Assembly: GCF_000277125.1 (NCBI RefSeq)
Contig: NC_016946.1
Span: forward strand, 3,658,001 to 3,722,000
From: Mycobacterium intracellulare ATCC 13950
Lineage (GTDB): Bacteria > Actinomycetota > Actinomycetes > Mycobacteriales > Mycobacteriaceae
Length of the DNA stretch: 64,000 bases
Direction: 5' to 3'
Part shown: one piece after another, positions 33,017 to 42,685 of the stretch
Layout: every line of letters begins with the position of its first letter
Numbering within the stretch: position 1 is the first letter of the stretch
Position numbers and translations under genes: made by a program
Notes under the pieces: generated by a model
What the model was told of the DNA's origin: nothing
Seen by the model: the letters and a program-made list of their open reading frames with translations, nothing else
Database searches by the model: none

Positions 33017-33419
33017 ATCCCCGACCCCCAGAGCTCACGACCGTCCGACCCAGCTTTCCCCGGGGCGCAAGCAAATACACGCACATTTCGCGTTCAGTTC
33101 AGATACAAATCTATGACGTTTCACACGTCCGGCCGCGCCGCGGGCGATCCTTCGATTATTACTTCAGCAATCTATGTGACCGCTTGGATAACTCTAAGAG
33201 AACATCACAGGTAGCGCGAGCCGACGCGGCCGCCCCGGTTCCCCGCCCCGAATACCAAGGTGGCGGCGTGTGGGCGCGCAAGCTGCTTGAATACTGTTAG
33301 GCGCCTGCTGGGAAAACCCGGGTGGGACGTCCGCAGATGCAAGAGACGGTGCCGCTACGCGCGGCAGGCGCGCGGTACGCCAACCGCGCGGAAGGTTGCG
33401 AAAGGGTAGTGACGAGCGC
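33017..33419. other. 403-bp intergenic region; promoter only
   Basis: Between the divergent DMT transporter and DUF349 genes. The part at 33080-33200 is relatively AT-rich. No conserved protein is recognisable in the short open frames. A TACTGT -10-like box at 33292-33297 could drive the DUF349 gene with a leader of about 115 nt. M. tuberculosis has a hypothetical gene (Rv2730) at this position that I cannot identify here. Confidence 0.45.
33292..33297 (+). promoter_or_regulatory. Possible -10 box (TACTGT) for the DUF349 gene
   Basis: TACTGT in the context TTGAATACTGTTAG, 122 bp before the ATG at 33420. No clear -35 is seen at the expected distance. Confidence 0.3.
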
Positions 33420-34757
33420 ATGACGGCTGACCAGCCTCGCGACGAATCGGCCCGGCCGGTGCCGCGCCCGGGGCCGCGTCCCGGTCCGCGGCCCGCGGGC
33501 TCGGGGTCGCGGCCGGCCGCTCACCCGGTCGTGGTGCCGCCCCCGCCCAGCGATCCGCACCAGTTCGGGCGCGTGGACGACGACGGCACGGTGTGGCTGA
33601 TCAGCGCCGCCGGCGAGCGGGTCGTGGGCTCCTGGCAGGCCGGTGACCGCGAAGCGGCGTTCGCCCACTTCGGCCGGCGATTCGACGACCTCGCCACCGA
33701 GGTCACGCTGATGGAGGAGCGGCTGGCCTCGGGCACCGGGGACGCGCGCAAGATCAAGGCGCACGCGTCCGAGCTGGCCGAGACGCTGCCGACGGCCGCC
33801 GTGCTGGGCGATATCGACGCTTTGGCCACCCGGCTGGCCAGCATCGCCGAACACGCCGAGGCGACCGTCGCCGCGGACCGCTCCCGGCGCGAGGAACATC
33901 GGGCCGCCCAGACCGCGCGCAAGGAGGCGCTGGCCGCCGAGGCCGAGGAGTTGGCCGCCACCGCGACGCAATGGAAGGCCGCCGGCGACCGGCTGCGCGC
34001 GATCCTCGACGAGTGGAAGACCATCACCGGCCTGGACCGCAAGGTGGACGACGCGTTGTGGAAGCGCTATTCGGCGGCCCGCGAGGCCTTCAACCGGCGG
34101 CGGGGAGCCCATTTCGCCGAGTTGGATCGGGAACGCTCGGGAATCCGCCAGGCCAAGGAGCGGCTGTGCGAGCGGGCCGAGGAACTCTCCGATTCGACCG
34201 ACTGGACGGCCACCAGCGCGGAGTTCCGCAAGTTGCTTACCGAATGGAAGGCGGCCGGGCGGGCGACCCGGGAGGTCGACGACGCGCTGTGGCGGCGCTT
34301 CAAGGCCGCCCAGGACGTGTTCTTCACCGCCCGCAACGCGGCGACCGCGGAAAAGGACGCGGAGTTCCGCGCCAACGCGACGGCCAAAGAGGCGCTGCTG
34401 GCGGAGGCCGAAAAGCTGGACACCAGCAATCACGACGCCGCTCGGGCGGCGCTGCGCTCGATCGTCGAGAAGTGGGACGCGATCGGCAAGGTCCCGCGGG
34501 AGCGCACCGCCGAGCTGGAGCGCCGGCTGCGCGCGGTCGAGAAGAAGGTGCGCGACGCCGGCGAGGCGGATTGGTCGGATCCCCAGGCGCAGGCCCGGGC
34601 CGAGCAATTCCAGGCGCGCGCCGAGCAATACGAACAGCAGGCCCAGAAGGCCGCGGCGGCGGGCCGGGCCAAAGAGGCCGAAGAGGCCAAAGCCAACGCC
34701 GAACAGTGGCGGCAGTGGGCGCAGGCGGCCGTGGAGGCCCTGAGCCGCAAGTCCTAG
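33420..34757 (+). CDS. DUF349 coiled-coil protein
   Basis: A 445-residue helical cytosolic protein (Rv2731-like). After a Pro/Arg-rich N-terminus ([16 protein letters not shown]) and a small beta domain ([20 protein letters not shown]), it has three to four DUF349 helical repeats recognisable by W-K-x-x-G and R-E-x-[45 protein letters not shown] and [20 protein letters not shown]. The C-terminal coiled coil is rich in Ala, Gln and Glu. DUF349 proteins often act in starvation or DNA-related regulation, but no mechanism is established. Its stop overlaps that of the next gene by 4 bp. Confidence 0.9.
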   Translation: MTADQPRDESARPVPRPGPRPGPRPAGSGSRPAAHPVVVPPPPSDPHQFGRVDDDGTVWLISAAGERVVGSWQAGDREAAFAHFGRRFDDLATEVTLMEERLASGTGDARKIKAHASELAETLPTAAVLGDIDALATRLASIAEHAEATVAADRSRREEHRAAQTARKEALAAEAEELAATATQWKAAGDRLRAILDEWKTITGLDRKVDDALWKRYSAAREAFNRRRGAHFAELDRERSGIRQAKERLCERAEELSDSTDWTATSAEFRKLLTEWKAAGRATREVDDALWRRFKAAQDVFFTARNAATAEKDAEFRANATAKEALLAEAEKLDTSNHDAARAALRSIVEKWDAIGKVPRERTAELERRLRAVEKKVRDAGEADWSDPQAQARAEQFQARAEQYEQQAQKAAAAGRAKEAEEAKANAEQWRQWAQAAVEALSRKS

Positions 34758-35362
34758 CTGCCGCCGCCCGATCCGGTACCGCTTGCGGGATCGTCACGCG
34801 GGCGGTCCAGGTCGTCCAGCAACGAGGTCGACTGCTGCTGGGAGGCGGCGCGGCGGCGCTGCTCCTCGGCGGCGAGCTGCACGATGGTGCGCTGCCACAC
34901 CACGCGCGCCCAGTGGTAAATGAGCAGTAGCACGGTGATCCAGGCGACGATCAGGCCCCACCCCGGCCCCGGGTGCCCCGCGGCCACGGTCTGACGCGAC
35001 CAGATCGCCAACATGCCCGCCGCGCCCGCGATCGCCGAGCCGGCGAGCGCAACCCAGGCCAGCGCCCAGCGCCGGGTCACCAGCGCCAGCATCGAAAAGC
35101 CCACGCCGAAGACCAGCGCCAGCCAGGCGAACACCCGCGACGGCAGCGCGACCGCGGCCGCGCCGGCGCCGTGGCTGCCGAACAGCACGTCCCAGCCGCG
35201 CACATCGCCGGTGTGCGGCAGGATGAACGACCCGAGCAGCACGAACACCAGGATCGACACGAAGAACCCCCGCGGGCCGGGGTCGATCCCGCGCGCCACC
35301 CGGCGTTCGGCGGCCTCGATCTCGGTGCGCAGGGCGCCAAGTTGTGTGTCGTCTTTTTTCAT
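34754..35362 (-). CDS. Four-helix membrane protein (Rv2732c-like)
   Basis: A 202-residue membrane protein of unknown function. The N-terminal helix [19 protein letters not shown] is cytosolic; hydrophobic segments follow at about residues 33-50 ([18 protein letters not shown]), 75-97 ([20 protein letters not shown]), 100-120 and 130-150 ([16 protein letters not shown]), then a basic and Gln-rich tail. The ATG at 35362 overlaps the miaB stop as ATGA, which decides the start over one three codons earlier and indicates translational coupling. Conserved after miaB in mycobacteria. Confidence 0.88.
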   Translation of the reverse strand: MKKDDTQLGALRTEIEAAERRVARGIDPGPRGFFVSILVFVLLGSFILPHTGDVRGWDVLFGSHGAGAAAVALPSRVFAWLALVFGVGFSMLALVTRRWALAWVALAGSAIAGAAGMLAIWSRQTVAAGHPGPGWGLIVAWITVLLLIYHWARVVWQRTIVQLAAEEQRRRAASQQQSTSLLDDLDRPRDDPASGTGSGGGS

Positions 35363-36897
35363 CGTGCACATCCCAAGGGTTGGGCCGGGCCGGCGGGCGG
35401 ACCGACGGCGGGCATGCCCAGGCCGATGCCGCGCGGGCGCCGCCCTGCGGCGTGCGCGTCACCCGCCCGGGTGCGGCGGTGGGTCAGGATGCCCGCGTCG
35501 GCGATGAGGTGGTGGGGTGCGGCCCCGGTGACCACCGTGGTGATGACGTCGCCGGGGCGCGGCCGGGTGTCGGCGGACCCGCGGGCCGCGTCGCCGACGG
35601 CGAAGTGAACCAGCCGGCCGTCGCGCGCCCGCCCGCTCATCCGGGCGGTGGCGGTGTCCTTGCGCCCCTCGCCGGTGGCGACGAGCAGTTCGACGGTTTG
35701 GCCGACCAGGGCCTGGTTGCCCTGCAGCGAGATCTCCTCCTGCAGCGCGACCAGCCGCTCATAGCGTTCCTGCACAACGGCTTTCGGTAGCTGACCGTCG
35801 AGGTCGGCGGCGGGGGTGCCGGGCCGCTTGGAGTACTGGAAGGTGAAGGCGGCCGAGAACCGGGCTCGGCGCACGACGTCCAGCGTGGCGGCGAAATCCT
35901 CCTCGGTCTCACCCGGGAACCCGACGATCAGATCGGTGGTGATGGCGGCGTGCGGCATCGCCGCCCGGACGCGGTCGATGATGCCGAGGTAGCGCTCGGC
36001 GCGATACGAGCGCCGCATCGCGCGCAGCACCCGGTCGGACCCGGATTGCAGCGGCATGTGCAGGGCGGGGCACACGTTCGGCGTCTGCGCCATGGCCTCG
36101 ATGACGTCGTCGGTGAATTCGGCCGGGTGCGGCGAGGTGAACCGCACCCGCTCCAGCCCGTCGATGTCGCCGCAGGCGCGCAGCAGGCGGGCGAAGGCCC
36201 CGCGGTCGCGCGGCAGCGCGGGATCGGCGAAGGACACCCCGTAGGCGTTGACGTTCTGGCCCAGCAGCGTGACCTCGAGCACGCCGTCGTCCACCAGCGA
36301 GGCGACCTCGGCCAGGATGTCGTCGGGGCTGCGGTCGACCTCCTTGCCCCGCAGCGACGGCACGATGCAGAACGTGCAGCTGTTGTTGCACCCGACTGAG
36401 ATGGAAACCCAAGCGGCGTAAGCGGATTCGCGGGCGCTGGGCAGCGACGACGGGAATTCCTGCAGCGCCTCGGCGATCTCGACCTGGGCGACCTTGTTGT
36501 GCCGGGCCCGCTCGAGCAGCGTGGGCAGCGACCCGATGTTGTGGGTGCCGAAGACGACGTCGACCCACGGCGCCTTGCGCAGCAACGCATCCCGGTCCTT
36601 TTGCGCCAGGCAGCCCCCGACCGCGATCTGCATCTCGGGATCGTCGCGCTTGCGCGGCGCCAGGTGGCTGAGGTTGCCGTACAGCTTGTTGTCGGCGTTC
36701 TCGCGGACCGCGCAGGTGTTGAACACCACCACGTCGGCGTCGGCGTCCTCGGCCGCCCGCTGGTATCCGGCCGCCTCCAGCAGGCCCGCCAGCCGCTCGG
36801 AATCGTGGACGTTCATCTGGCAGCCGTAGGTGCGGACCTGGTAGGTGCGCGCCGGTGCGGCGCCCCGCGCCACCGCCTCTCGCACCGTCGAAGTCAC
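35359..36897 (-). CDS. miaB: tRNA-2-methylthio-N6-dimethylallyladenosine synthase
   Basis: A 512-residue radical-SAM methylthiotransferase acting on the i6A37 made by MiaA. The N-terminal UPF0004 domain holds three auxiliary-cluster Cys ([36 protein letters not shown]). The radical-SAM core has the C-x3-C-x2-C motif in [19 protein letters not shown] at about residues 170-188. The TRAM domain follows at about 400-465. A 45-residue Pro/Arg-rich tail is a mycobacterial addition. The GTG at 36897 gives exactly the M. tuberculosis length. Confidence 0.96.
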   Translation of the reverse strand: MTSTVREAVARGAAPARTYQVRTYGCQMNVHDSERLAGLLEAAGYQRAAEDADADVVVFNTCAVRENADNKLYGNLSHLAPRKRDDPEMQIAVGGCLAQKDRDALLRKAPWVDVVFGTHNIGSLPTLLERARHNKVAQVEIAEALQEFPSSLPSARESAYAAWVSISVGCNNSCTFCIVPSLRGKEVDRSPDDILAEVASLVDDGVLEVTLLGQNVNAYGVSFADPALPRDRGAFARLLRACGDIDGLERVRFTSPHPAEFTDDVIEAMAQTPNVCPALHMPLQSGSDRVLRAMRRSYRAERYLGIIDRVRAAMPHAAITTDLIVGFPGETEEDFAATLDVVRRARFSAAFTFQYSKRPGTPAADLDGQLPKAVVQERYERLVALQEEISLQGNQALVGQTVELLVATGEGRKDTATARMSGRARDGRLVHFAVGDAARGSADTRPRPGDVITTVVTGAAPHHLIADAGILTHRRTRAGDAHAAGRRPRGIGLGMPAVGPPAGPAQPLGCAR

Positions 36898-37435
36898 GGG
36901 GCCATGGTACGGCGGGCGGTCGGCGCGGGTGAAACCGCACGTCACCGCCTAGACGCGGCGGCGCTCCCGCTCGGCGGCCAGCTCGGCGAACACCACCTCG
37001 CACGCCAGGTTCTGGCTGTAGCCGCGGCGCGCCAGCATCCCCACCAGCCGGCGAGTCACCCGGGCGTCGTCGTCGTTCAGCGTCTCGCGGCGCAGCTTGG
37101 CCCGGACCAACTGTTCCGCCCGGTCCCGCTCGGCCCCGGCGTCGATGTCGGCGAGCACGGTGGTGATCACGTCGTTGTCGACGCCCTTGGTGTGCAGCTC
37201 CGCGGCCAAGGCGCGCTTGCTTTTCCCGGCGTGCGCGCGGCGGGACCGCACCCACTGTTGGGCGAAGTCGGTGTCGTCGATCAGGCCGACGGAGGCCAAC
37301 CGGTCGAGCACCCGCTCGCTGACGTCGGCGGGATAACCGCGCTGGGTCAGCCGGCCGCGCAGCTCGGCCCGGGTGCGCGCTCTCGCGGTGAGCAGGCGCA
37401 GGCACAGCGCCCGCGCCTGCTCCTCGCGGGAGGGA

Positions 37436-38488
<1,053 letters not shown>

Positions 38489-38542
38489 GGTGTCTCTCCT
38501 ATAGTCGGTGTTCGTCTGACCGGTATCGGTCGGTTGGCGGTG

Positions 38543-38565
38543 ACACTAGAGAAGCCCACCGACAA
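38543..38565 (-). promoter_or_regulatory. RecA-NDp promoter of recA
   Basis: On the minus strand TTGTCGGTG, 8 bp, TAGTGT: an exact fit to the mycobacterial RecA-NDp pattern tTGTCRGtg-N8-TAnnnT, the class activated by PafBC independently of LexA. It ends 54 bp before the recA ATG. Confidence 0.85.
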
Positions 38566-38587
38566 GTTGACTGGCCGAACGCTCCCC

Positions 38588-38616
38588 ACACTAGCCGAAC
38601 AGGTGTTCGATTCAAG
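38588..38616 (-). promoter_or_regulatory. LexA-controlled recA promoter (second promoter)
   Basis: On the minus strand a TTGAAT/CTTGAA-like -35 at 38610-38616, then TAGTGT at 38588-38593. The LexA box at 38595-38610 fills the spacer, so LexA would block polymerase directly. Confidence 0.6.
38595..38610 (-). promoter_or_regulatory. LexA (SOS) box of recA
   Basis: TCGAACACCTGTTCGG on the minus strand, one mismatch from TCGAAC-N4-GTTCGA, about 107 bp upstream of the recA ATG. Confidence 0.85.
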
Positions 38617-38718
38617 TCTGACACGCCGTTCATCGCCATCGCGTGTGGCAACATCGGCCACCGAAAGGCGTCGACGGGGCTTCGCGGCGGATTTCCTCAA
38701 GAGGCGGGCGACGACGCG

Positions 38719-39378
38719 ATGGACATCTCCACCGAGCTGGCCGAAACGGCTTCCTATGGAGGCTTTTTCGCCCTGACCGTCGGCGGCGACGCGGCGGGAT
38801 GGCATCCGGTCACCCAGTCCTACGCCGACGGCTGCGCCGACCTGATCGACGCCACCGCCCGGCGCTACCGCACGACCGACCTGCGGATCGGCGCCTCGCT
38901 GGTTCACCTCGGCCACGCCACCCGGCTGTGGTCGCCGGTGCTCGCGTGCGCGATCGGCCACGGCGTCCTCCCCCGGCTCGACGACCTGCAACGCGCCGAC
39001 GACGGCGCGCAGCTACGACTGCCCCGACCCGTTGGGATGCCCGCCGATTCACCGGACGCGCTGTATCGCGCCGTGGTGAGTGAGCACATGCGCCCGCTCG
39101 CCGCCGGCCTGCGGGTCAAGCTGGCGCCGGCGCTGCTCGCGGGCAACATCGCCTCCGCGCTGGTGGGCGCCGCGCGGGCGCTGCTGACGGCGCGGCCCGA
39201 CCTGCGCCGCGCGATCACCGAGACCACCCGGTCCCTGCTGGACACCGGCGCGCTGGCCGGATCCGGCGTGATCACCGGCCCGCGGCTGGGCTTCCGGCGC
39301 CGCAGCTGCTGCCTGTTCTATCGCCTGCCCGACGGCTCGTTGTGCGGCGACTGCGTGCTGCACCCGACGCCGCGGTAG
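38719..39378 (+). CDS. FhuF-like (2Fe-2S) protein, possible ferric-siderophore reductase
   Basis: A 219-residue cytosolic protein divergent from recA. The C-terminus RRSCCLFYRLPDGSLCGDCV has the C-C-x-x-Y-R and C-x2-C arrangement that binds a [2Fe-2S] cluster in FhuF-type ferric reductases; helices before it include LIGASLVHLGHATRLWSPVL-like sequence. FhuF proteins reduce ferric siderophores after uptake. M. tuberculosis keeps only a short Cys-rich fragment (Rv2737A) near this place, as I recall, so the intact copy here may be ancestral. The ATG at 38719 is chosen as the start before the conserved helices. Confidence 0.8.
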   Translation: MDISTELAETASYGGFFALTVGGDAAGWHPVTQSYADGCADLIDATARRYRTTDLRIGASLVHLGHATRLWSPVLACAIGHGVLPRLDDLQRADDGAQLRLPRPVGMPADSPDALYRAVVSEHMRPLAAGLRVKLAPALLAGNIASALVGAARALLTARPDLRRAITETTRSLLDTGALAGSGVITGPRLGFRRRSCCLFYRLPDGSLCGDCVLHPTPR

Positions 39379-39424
39379 GGCCGGGCGCCGTTTGGTGCCG
39401 CCGCGCCGGGGTATGTGGCCCACC

Positions 39425-40051
39425 ATGGCCCCGACCTCAGCACCGTCCCTGCGCGCCCTCGCGCTGGTCTGCTCGTTGAAGAAGAGCCCCGCGCCGTCCA
39501 GCAGCGACCTGCTCGCCGACCAGTTGCTCGATCAGCTGCGCGGCGCGGGCGTCCAGGGCGAGAAGGTGCGATGCGTGGACCTGGCGCTGCTGCCGGGTGT
39601 CGAGGCCGACATGGGCCCGGGCGACGAGTGGCCGGCGGTGCTGACCAAGATCAAGGCGGCCGACATCGTCATCGTGTCGACGCCCACCTGGGTCGGGCAC
39701 ATGTCCAGCGTCGCGCAGCGCGTCCTGGAGCGCCTGGATGCCGAGCTGTCCGACACCGACGACGCGGGACGGCCGGCAATGGTGGGCAAGGTGGCCCTGG
39801 CCGCGGTCGTCGGCAACGAGGACGGCGCGCACAAGATCGTGGCCGACCTCTTTCAGGCGCTCAACGACATCGGGTTCTCGATCGCCGCGCAGGGCTGCAC
39901 CTACTGGAACGGCGAGGCGATGCAGGGCACGGACTACACCGACCTCGACGACGTCCCGGACGCGGTCGCGTCCGCCACCGCCAACGCGGCCCGCAATGCC
40001 GTGCACCTGGCCACGGTGCTGCGGCAAAACCCTTATCCGGCATACGAATAA
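39425..40051 (+). CDS. NAD(P)H-dependent FMN reductase / flavodoxin-fold protein
   Basis: A 208-residue flavodoxin-like protein. The phosphate-binding loop region is ALALVCSLKKSPAPSSSDLL near residue 10, followed by ADIVIVSTPTWVGHMSSVAQ near 78, where WVGHMSS resembles the P-T-Y/W-x-G-x-x-S loop of WrbA-like and FMN-reductase proteins, and ALAAVVGNEDGAHKIVADLF near 125. It could pass electrons from NAD(P)H through FMN, possibly to the adjacent FhuF-like protein, but this is a guess from context. The ATG at 39425 is preferred; one four codons upstream is possible. Confidence 0.85.
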   Translation: MAPTSAPSLRALALVCSLKKSPAPSSSDLLADQLLDQLRGAGVQGEKVRCVDLALLPGVEADMGPGDEWPAVLTKIKAADIVIVSTPTWVGHMSSVAQRVLERLDAELSDTDDAGRPAMVGKVALAAVVGNEDGAHKIVADLFQALNDIGFSIAAQGCTYWNGEAMQGTDYTDLDDVPDAVASATANAARNAVHLATVLRQNPYPAYE

Positions 40052-40061
40052 CGCGCGCGAG

Positions 40062-40268
40062 TCACCACTGCTCGTGGGGCACGTCGAAGTCGACGCACAA
40101 CGCCCGCCAGACGTCGCGGGGCTCGATGCCCTCCTCGATGGCCTGGGCGGCCGTCCGGCCGTCGAAACCGGTCAGCACGTGATCGACCAAGACCGATGAC
40201 CCGTAGGTGGAACCGAAGCGCAGCACCACCCGCTCGTGAAACTCCGTTAGCCGCACGCCAGTGAACAT
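40062..40268 (-). CDS. DUF3046 family protein
   Basis: A 68-residue protein of the DUF3046 family (Rv2738c-like), conserved near recA in actinobacteria. The sequence RLTEFHERVVLRFGSTYGSS then VLVDHVLTGFDGRTAAQAIE and WRALCVDFDVPHEQW fills the whole domain and looks helical. No motif points to a function; linkage to recA suggests, but does not show, a role in DNA metabolism. The ATG at 40268 fits the M. tuberculosis length; a start at the GTG four codons later is possible. Confidence 0.85.
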   Translation of the reverse strand: MFTGVRLTEFHERVVLRFGSTYGSSVLVDHVLTGFDGRTAAQAIEEGIEPRDVWRALCVDFDVPHEQW

Positions 40269-40308
40269 ACCCAGCGGGCATGGATCGGACACCGGCGCGC
40301 GACGCCGG

Positions 40309-40581
40309 TCATCGCCAGCTGGCCGGCAGGTCGATGATGTGATTCGGGCAGTCCTCCTGGACCGCGAGGGACATGGTGTCGCGGGCGTGTTGCGCCGACA
40401 TCGTGGCGCGCAACCGCATGAAGGCGTATTCGGCCGGCGCGAGTCCCTGCTCGGCGGCGGCGGGATCGTCCATCAATTGACAGGCCTGCTGTTCCTCGGG
40501 GCTGTCGGCGCGCGCGACGCCCGCCCCGAACACCGGCCCCGCCAGCAGGGCGCCGGCCGTGACCGCCGTGATCATCCTCAT
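40309..40581 (-). CDS. Small secreted protein, DUF732-like
   Basis: A 90-residue exported protein. Residues 1-25 form a signal peptide (ITAVTAGALLAGPVFGAGVA) with a cleavage site after ARA. The mature part has two Cys (QQACQLMDD and VQEDCPNHI) that could form the single disulfide of DUF732-type mycobacterial proteins, and a helical centre (LAPAEYAFMRLRATMSAQHA). Many paralogues exist in mycobacteria; functions unknown. The first or third residue may be the true start. I do not recall it at this position in M. tuberculosis. Confidence 0.75.
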   Translation of the reverse strand: MRMITAVTAGALLAGPVFGAGVARADSPEEQQACQLMDDPAAAEQGLAPAEYAFMRLRATMSAQHARDTMSLAVQEDCPNHIIDLPASWR

Positions 40582-40621
40582 TGCGTGCCTCCCGCCGAAG
40601 CATAGGGCCGTGCGGGGCGGG

Positions 40622-41788
40622 TCATCCGGCCACCGCCAGTGCGTCGTGGCACACTGCGACCGGGTCGGCGACGTCGGCGATGCTAGCGGCGGCCCGCCGC
40701 GCCGCGGCCCGGTAGCCCGGCGCTGCCAGCACGTCGTTGACCGCGGCCACCAGCGCGTCGGCGCTCAGCGGACGAACCAGCCGCGCGCTGCCCTGGCGGA
40801 CGATCCGGTTGGCGATCTCCCACTGGTCGCCGCCGCCGGGCACCGCGACCAGCGGCACCCCCGCCAGCAGCGTCTTGGCCACCATGCCGTGCCCGCCGCC
40901 GCAGATCACCACGTCGGCGTGCGTCAGCAACTCGGCCTGGCTGCCCAGCCCGGCCACCGCCCACGGCGGCACCGTCAGCTCCGCCCCGCCCAGCCGCGAG
41001 ACCACCACCCGCGCCCCCGGCGGCAGGGTGTCCCCCGGTATCAGGCAGGCCAGCGCCACCTCGGCCAGGCCTTCGGTGCCGGTCGACGCGGTCGACGGCG
41101 CGACCACGACCACGGGCCCGGACCCCGCGGGGATGTCCAGCGCCCGGTCGGTCGGCTCGAAGTGCAGCGGGCCCACCAGCACTGCCTCCGGCGGCCAGTC
41201 CGGGCGGGGCACCTCGCACGCGGGCAGCGTGGCGATCAGCCGTCGCAGCGGACCGGGGTCGGCGGCCGGCAAGCCGATCTCGGTGCGCACCGCCGCGCGC
41301 TGCCGCAGGCCCGCCCGCCAGGAGCGCGCGGTGAGCGCGCGCATCGCGGCGTCGCGCAACCGGCCCCGGATGCCGGTCCCCGGCGCCAGCCCGCTGCCGA
41401 TCGGGGGCAGGCCCTTCGACGGCAGGTACAGCGGATGCGGATTGAGCTCGATCCACGGGATCCCCAACAGCTCGGCGGCCATCCCGCCGCCCGCGGTGAT
41501 GACGTCGGAGACCACCAGGTCGGGCGCCAGGTCGCGCAGCGCGGGCACATTGAGCACAGCCATCCGCGCGGCGCGCCGGTGGATCCGGGCCCCGGCGTCG
41601 ACGTCGTCGTCGGTGGCCACCAGCCCGTCCAGCGCGACGGCGTCGATGCCGGCGCCGCGGGCGGTGTCGATCCATTCGGCGCCGGTGAACAGCGTGGGCT
41701 CGTCGCCCGCCTCGGCGAAGCGCCGGCACAGCGCGATCGCCGGGAACGAATGCCCGGGATCGGGCCCGGCGACCACGGCGACACGCAT
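40622..41788 (-). CDS. GT-B fold glycosyltransferase
   Basis: A 388-residue glycosyltransferase of the UGT/GT1-like group (Rv2739c-like). The N-terminal domain begins RVAVVAGPDPGHSFPAIALC with the acceptor-side Gly-His, and the C-terminal nucleotide-sugar site reads ADVVICGGGHGMVAKTLLAG then VPGGGDQWEIANRIVRQG at about residues 285-325, matching the GT1 signature loop. It probably adds a sugar to a lipid or small molecule; acceptor unknown. The ATG at 41788 gives the family length. Divergent from ephG (52 bp apart). Confidence 0.9.
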   Translation of the reverse strand: MRVAVVAGPDPGHSFPAIALCRRFAEAGDEPTLFTGAEWIDTARGAGIDAVALDGLVATDDDVDAGARIHRRAARMAVLNVPALRDLAPDLVVSDVITAGGGMAAELLGIPWIELNPHPLYLPSKGLPPIGSGLAPGTGIRGRLRDAAMRALTARSWRAGLRQRAAVRTEIGLPAADPGPLRRLIATLPACEVPRPDWPPEAVLVGPLHFEPTDRALDIPAGSGPVVVVAPSTASTGTEGLAEVALACLIPGDTLPPGARVVVSRLGGAELTVPPWAVAGLGSQAELLTHADVVICGGGHGMVAKTLLAGVPLVAVPGGGDQWEIANRIVRQGSARLVRPLSADALVAAVNDVLAAPGYRAAARRAAASIADVADPVAVCHDALAVAG

Positions 41789-41828
41789 CGGGTTCACCCT
41801 GCCACAGCGCCCGGCCGCCACGCTCGCC

Positions 41829-41834
41829 TACGCT
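41829..41834 (+). promoter_or_regulatory. -10 box (TACGCT), leaderless spacing for ephG
   Basis: TACGCT ends 6 bp before the ATG at 41841; no Shine-Dalgarno sequence is present. Confidence 0.45.
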
Positions 41835-41840
41835 GGCAAG

Positions 41841-42272
41841 ATGACCGAGCTGACTGGGACAACCGTGGCGAACACCCGCACGGTCGAGGGATTCCTGAAC
41901 GCGCTGCAGGACGCCGATTACGAGGCCGCCGATGCCGCTTTGGCCGACGACCTCGTCTACGAAAACGTCGGCCTGCCCACCATCCATGGCCGCGCCAGGG
42001 CCATGAAGCTGTTTCGCCAGATGGAGGGCCGCGCGGCCTTCGAGGTGAAGATCCACCGCATCGCGGCCGACGGCGGCGCGGTGCTCACCGAACGCACCGA
42101 CGCGCTGATCTTCGGCCCCCTGCGGCTGCAGTTCTGGGTGTGCGGCGTGTTCGAGGTGCACAACGGGCGAATCACGCTGTGGCGGGACTACTTTGACTTC
42201 TTCGACATGCTCAAGGCCACCGCGCGCGGCCTGGCGGCGCTGGTGGTGCCGTCGCTGAAAGCGGCGTTCTGA
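41841..42272 (+). CDS. ephG: Limonene-epoxide-hydrolase-fold epoxide hydrolase
   Basis: A 143-residue protein of the SnoaL/limonene-1,2-epoxide hydrolase fold, matching Rv2740 (EphG). The catalytic Asp-Arg-Asp relay of the family is visible as ERTDALIFG (Arg and Asp at about residues 84-86), and IHGRARAMKLFRQMEG and WRDYFDFFDMLKATARG supply the pocket Asp and helices. It would add water to epoxides, probably of lipid or sterol origin. Leaderless start likely. The following gene lies 11 bp downstream. Confidence 0.9.
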   Translation: MTELTGTTVANTRTVEGFLNALQDADYEAADAALADDLVYENVGLPTIHGRARAMKLFRQMEGRAAFEVKIHRIAADGGAVLTERTDALIFGPLRLQFWVCGVFEVHNGRITLWRDYFDFFDMLKATARGLAALVVPSLKAAF

Positions 42273-42283
42273 GCGGGGGCACG

Positions 42284-42685
42284 ATGATAAACCGGGACGC
42301 CGCCCGCACGCGGCCGAATTTCTGGCAGTTCGTCCGCTATTGCTGCGGTGGCCGGCTACCGGACTCGATGCGCGACTGGGTGCGCAACGACCTGGCCGGC
42401 AAGGGCGCGAGCGCGCGGATGATGCGCCGCGTGGCGGTGCCGGCGGTGGTGGTGCTGGCGCCGTTCTGGTTGATCCCGACGACGCTCGACGTGCATCTGA
42501 GCATGACGCTGCCGATTCTCATTCCGTTCGTGTACTTTTCGCACGCGCTGAACAAGGTGTGGCGGCGCCACATGCTGGCCGTGCACGATCTGGATCCCGA
42601 GTTGGTCGACGAGCTGGCCCGCAAGCGCGACGCCCGCATGCACCAGTCGTACATCGAGCGCTACGGCCCGCGCCCGGAAGATTAG
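42284..42685 (+). CDS. DUF5313-like small membrane protein
   Basis: A 133-residue protein. An amphipathic N-terminus (NFWQFVRYCCGGRLPDSM then WVRNDLAGKGASARMMRR) is followed by two hydrophobic helices, VAVPAVVVLAPFWLIPTTL and LSMTLPILIPFVYFSHAL, and a charged tail (ELARKRDARMHQSYIERYG). This layout matches the mycobacterial DUF5313 family of unknown function. It follows ephG by 11 bp and is convergent with pspM, whose stop it overlaps; it occupies the place of pspN (Rv2742c) of M. tuberculosis. Confidence 0.78.
   Translation: MINRDAARTRPNFWQFVRYCCGGRLPDSMRDWVRNDLAGKGASARMMRRVAVPAVVVLAPFWLIPTTLDVHLSMTLPILIPFVYFSHALNKVWRRHMLAVHDLDPELVDELARKRDARMHQSYIERYGPRPED

Noticed and set aside
35013..35507. 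+ strand frame opposite the Rv2732c-like gene
   Set aside because: No start signal, no motif, and composition of an antisense shadow.
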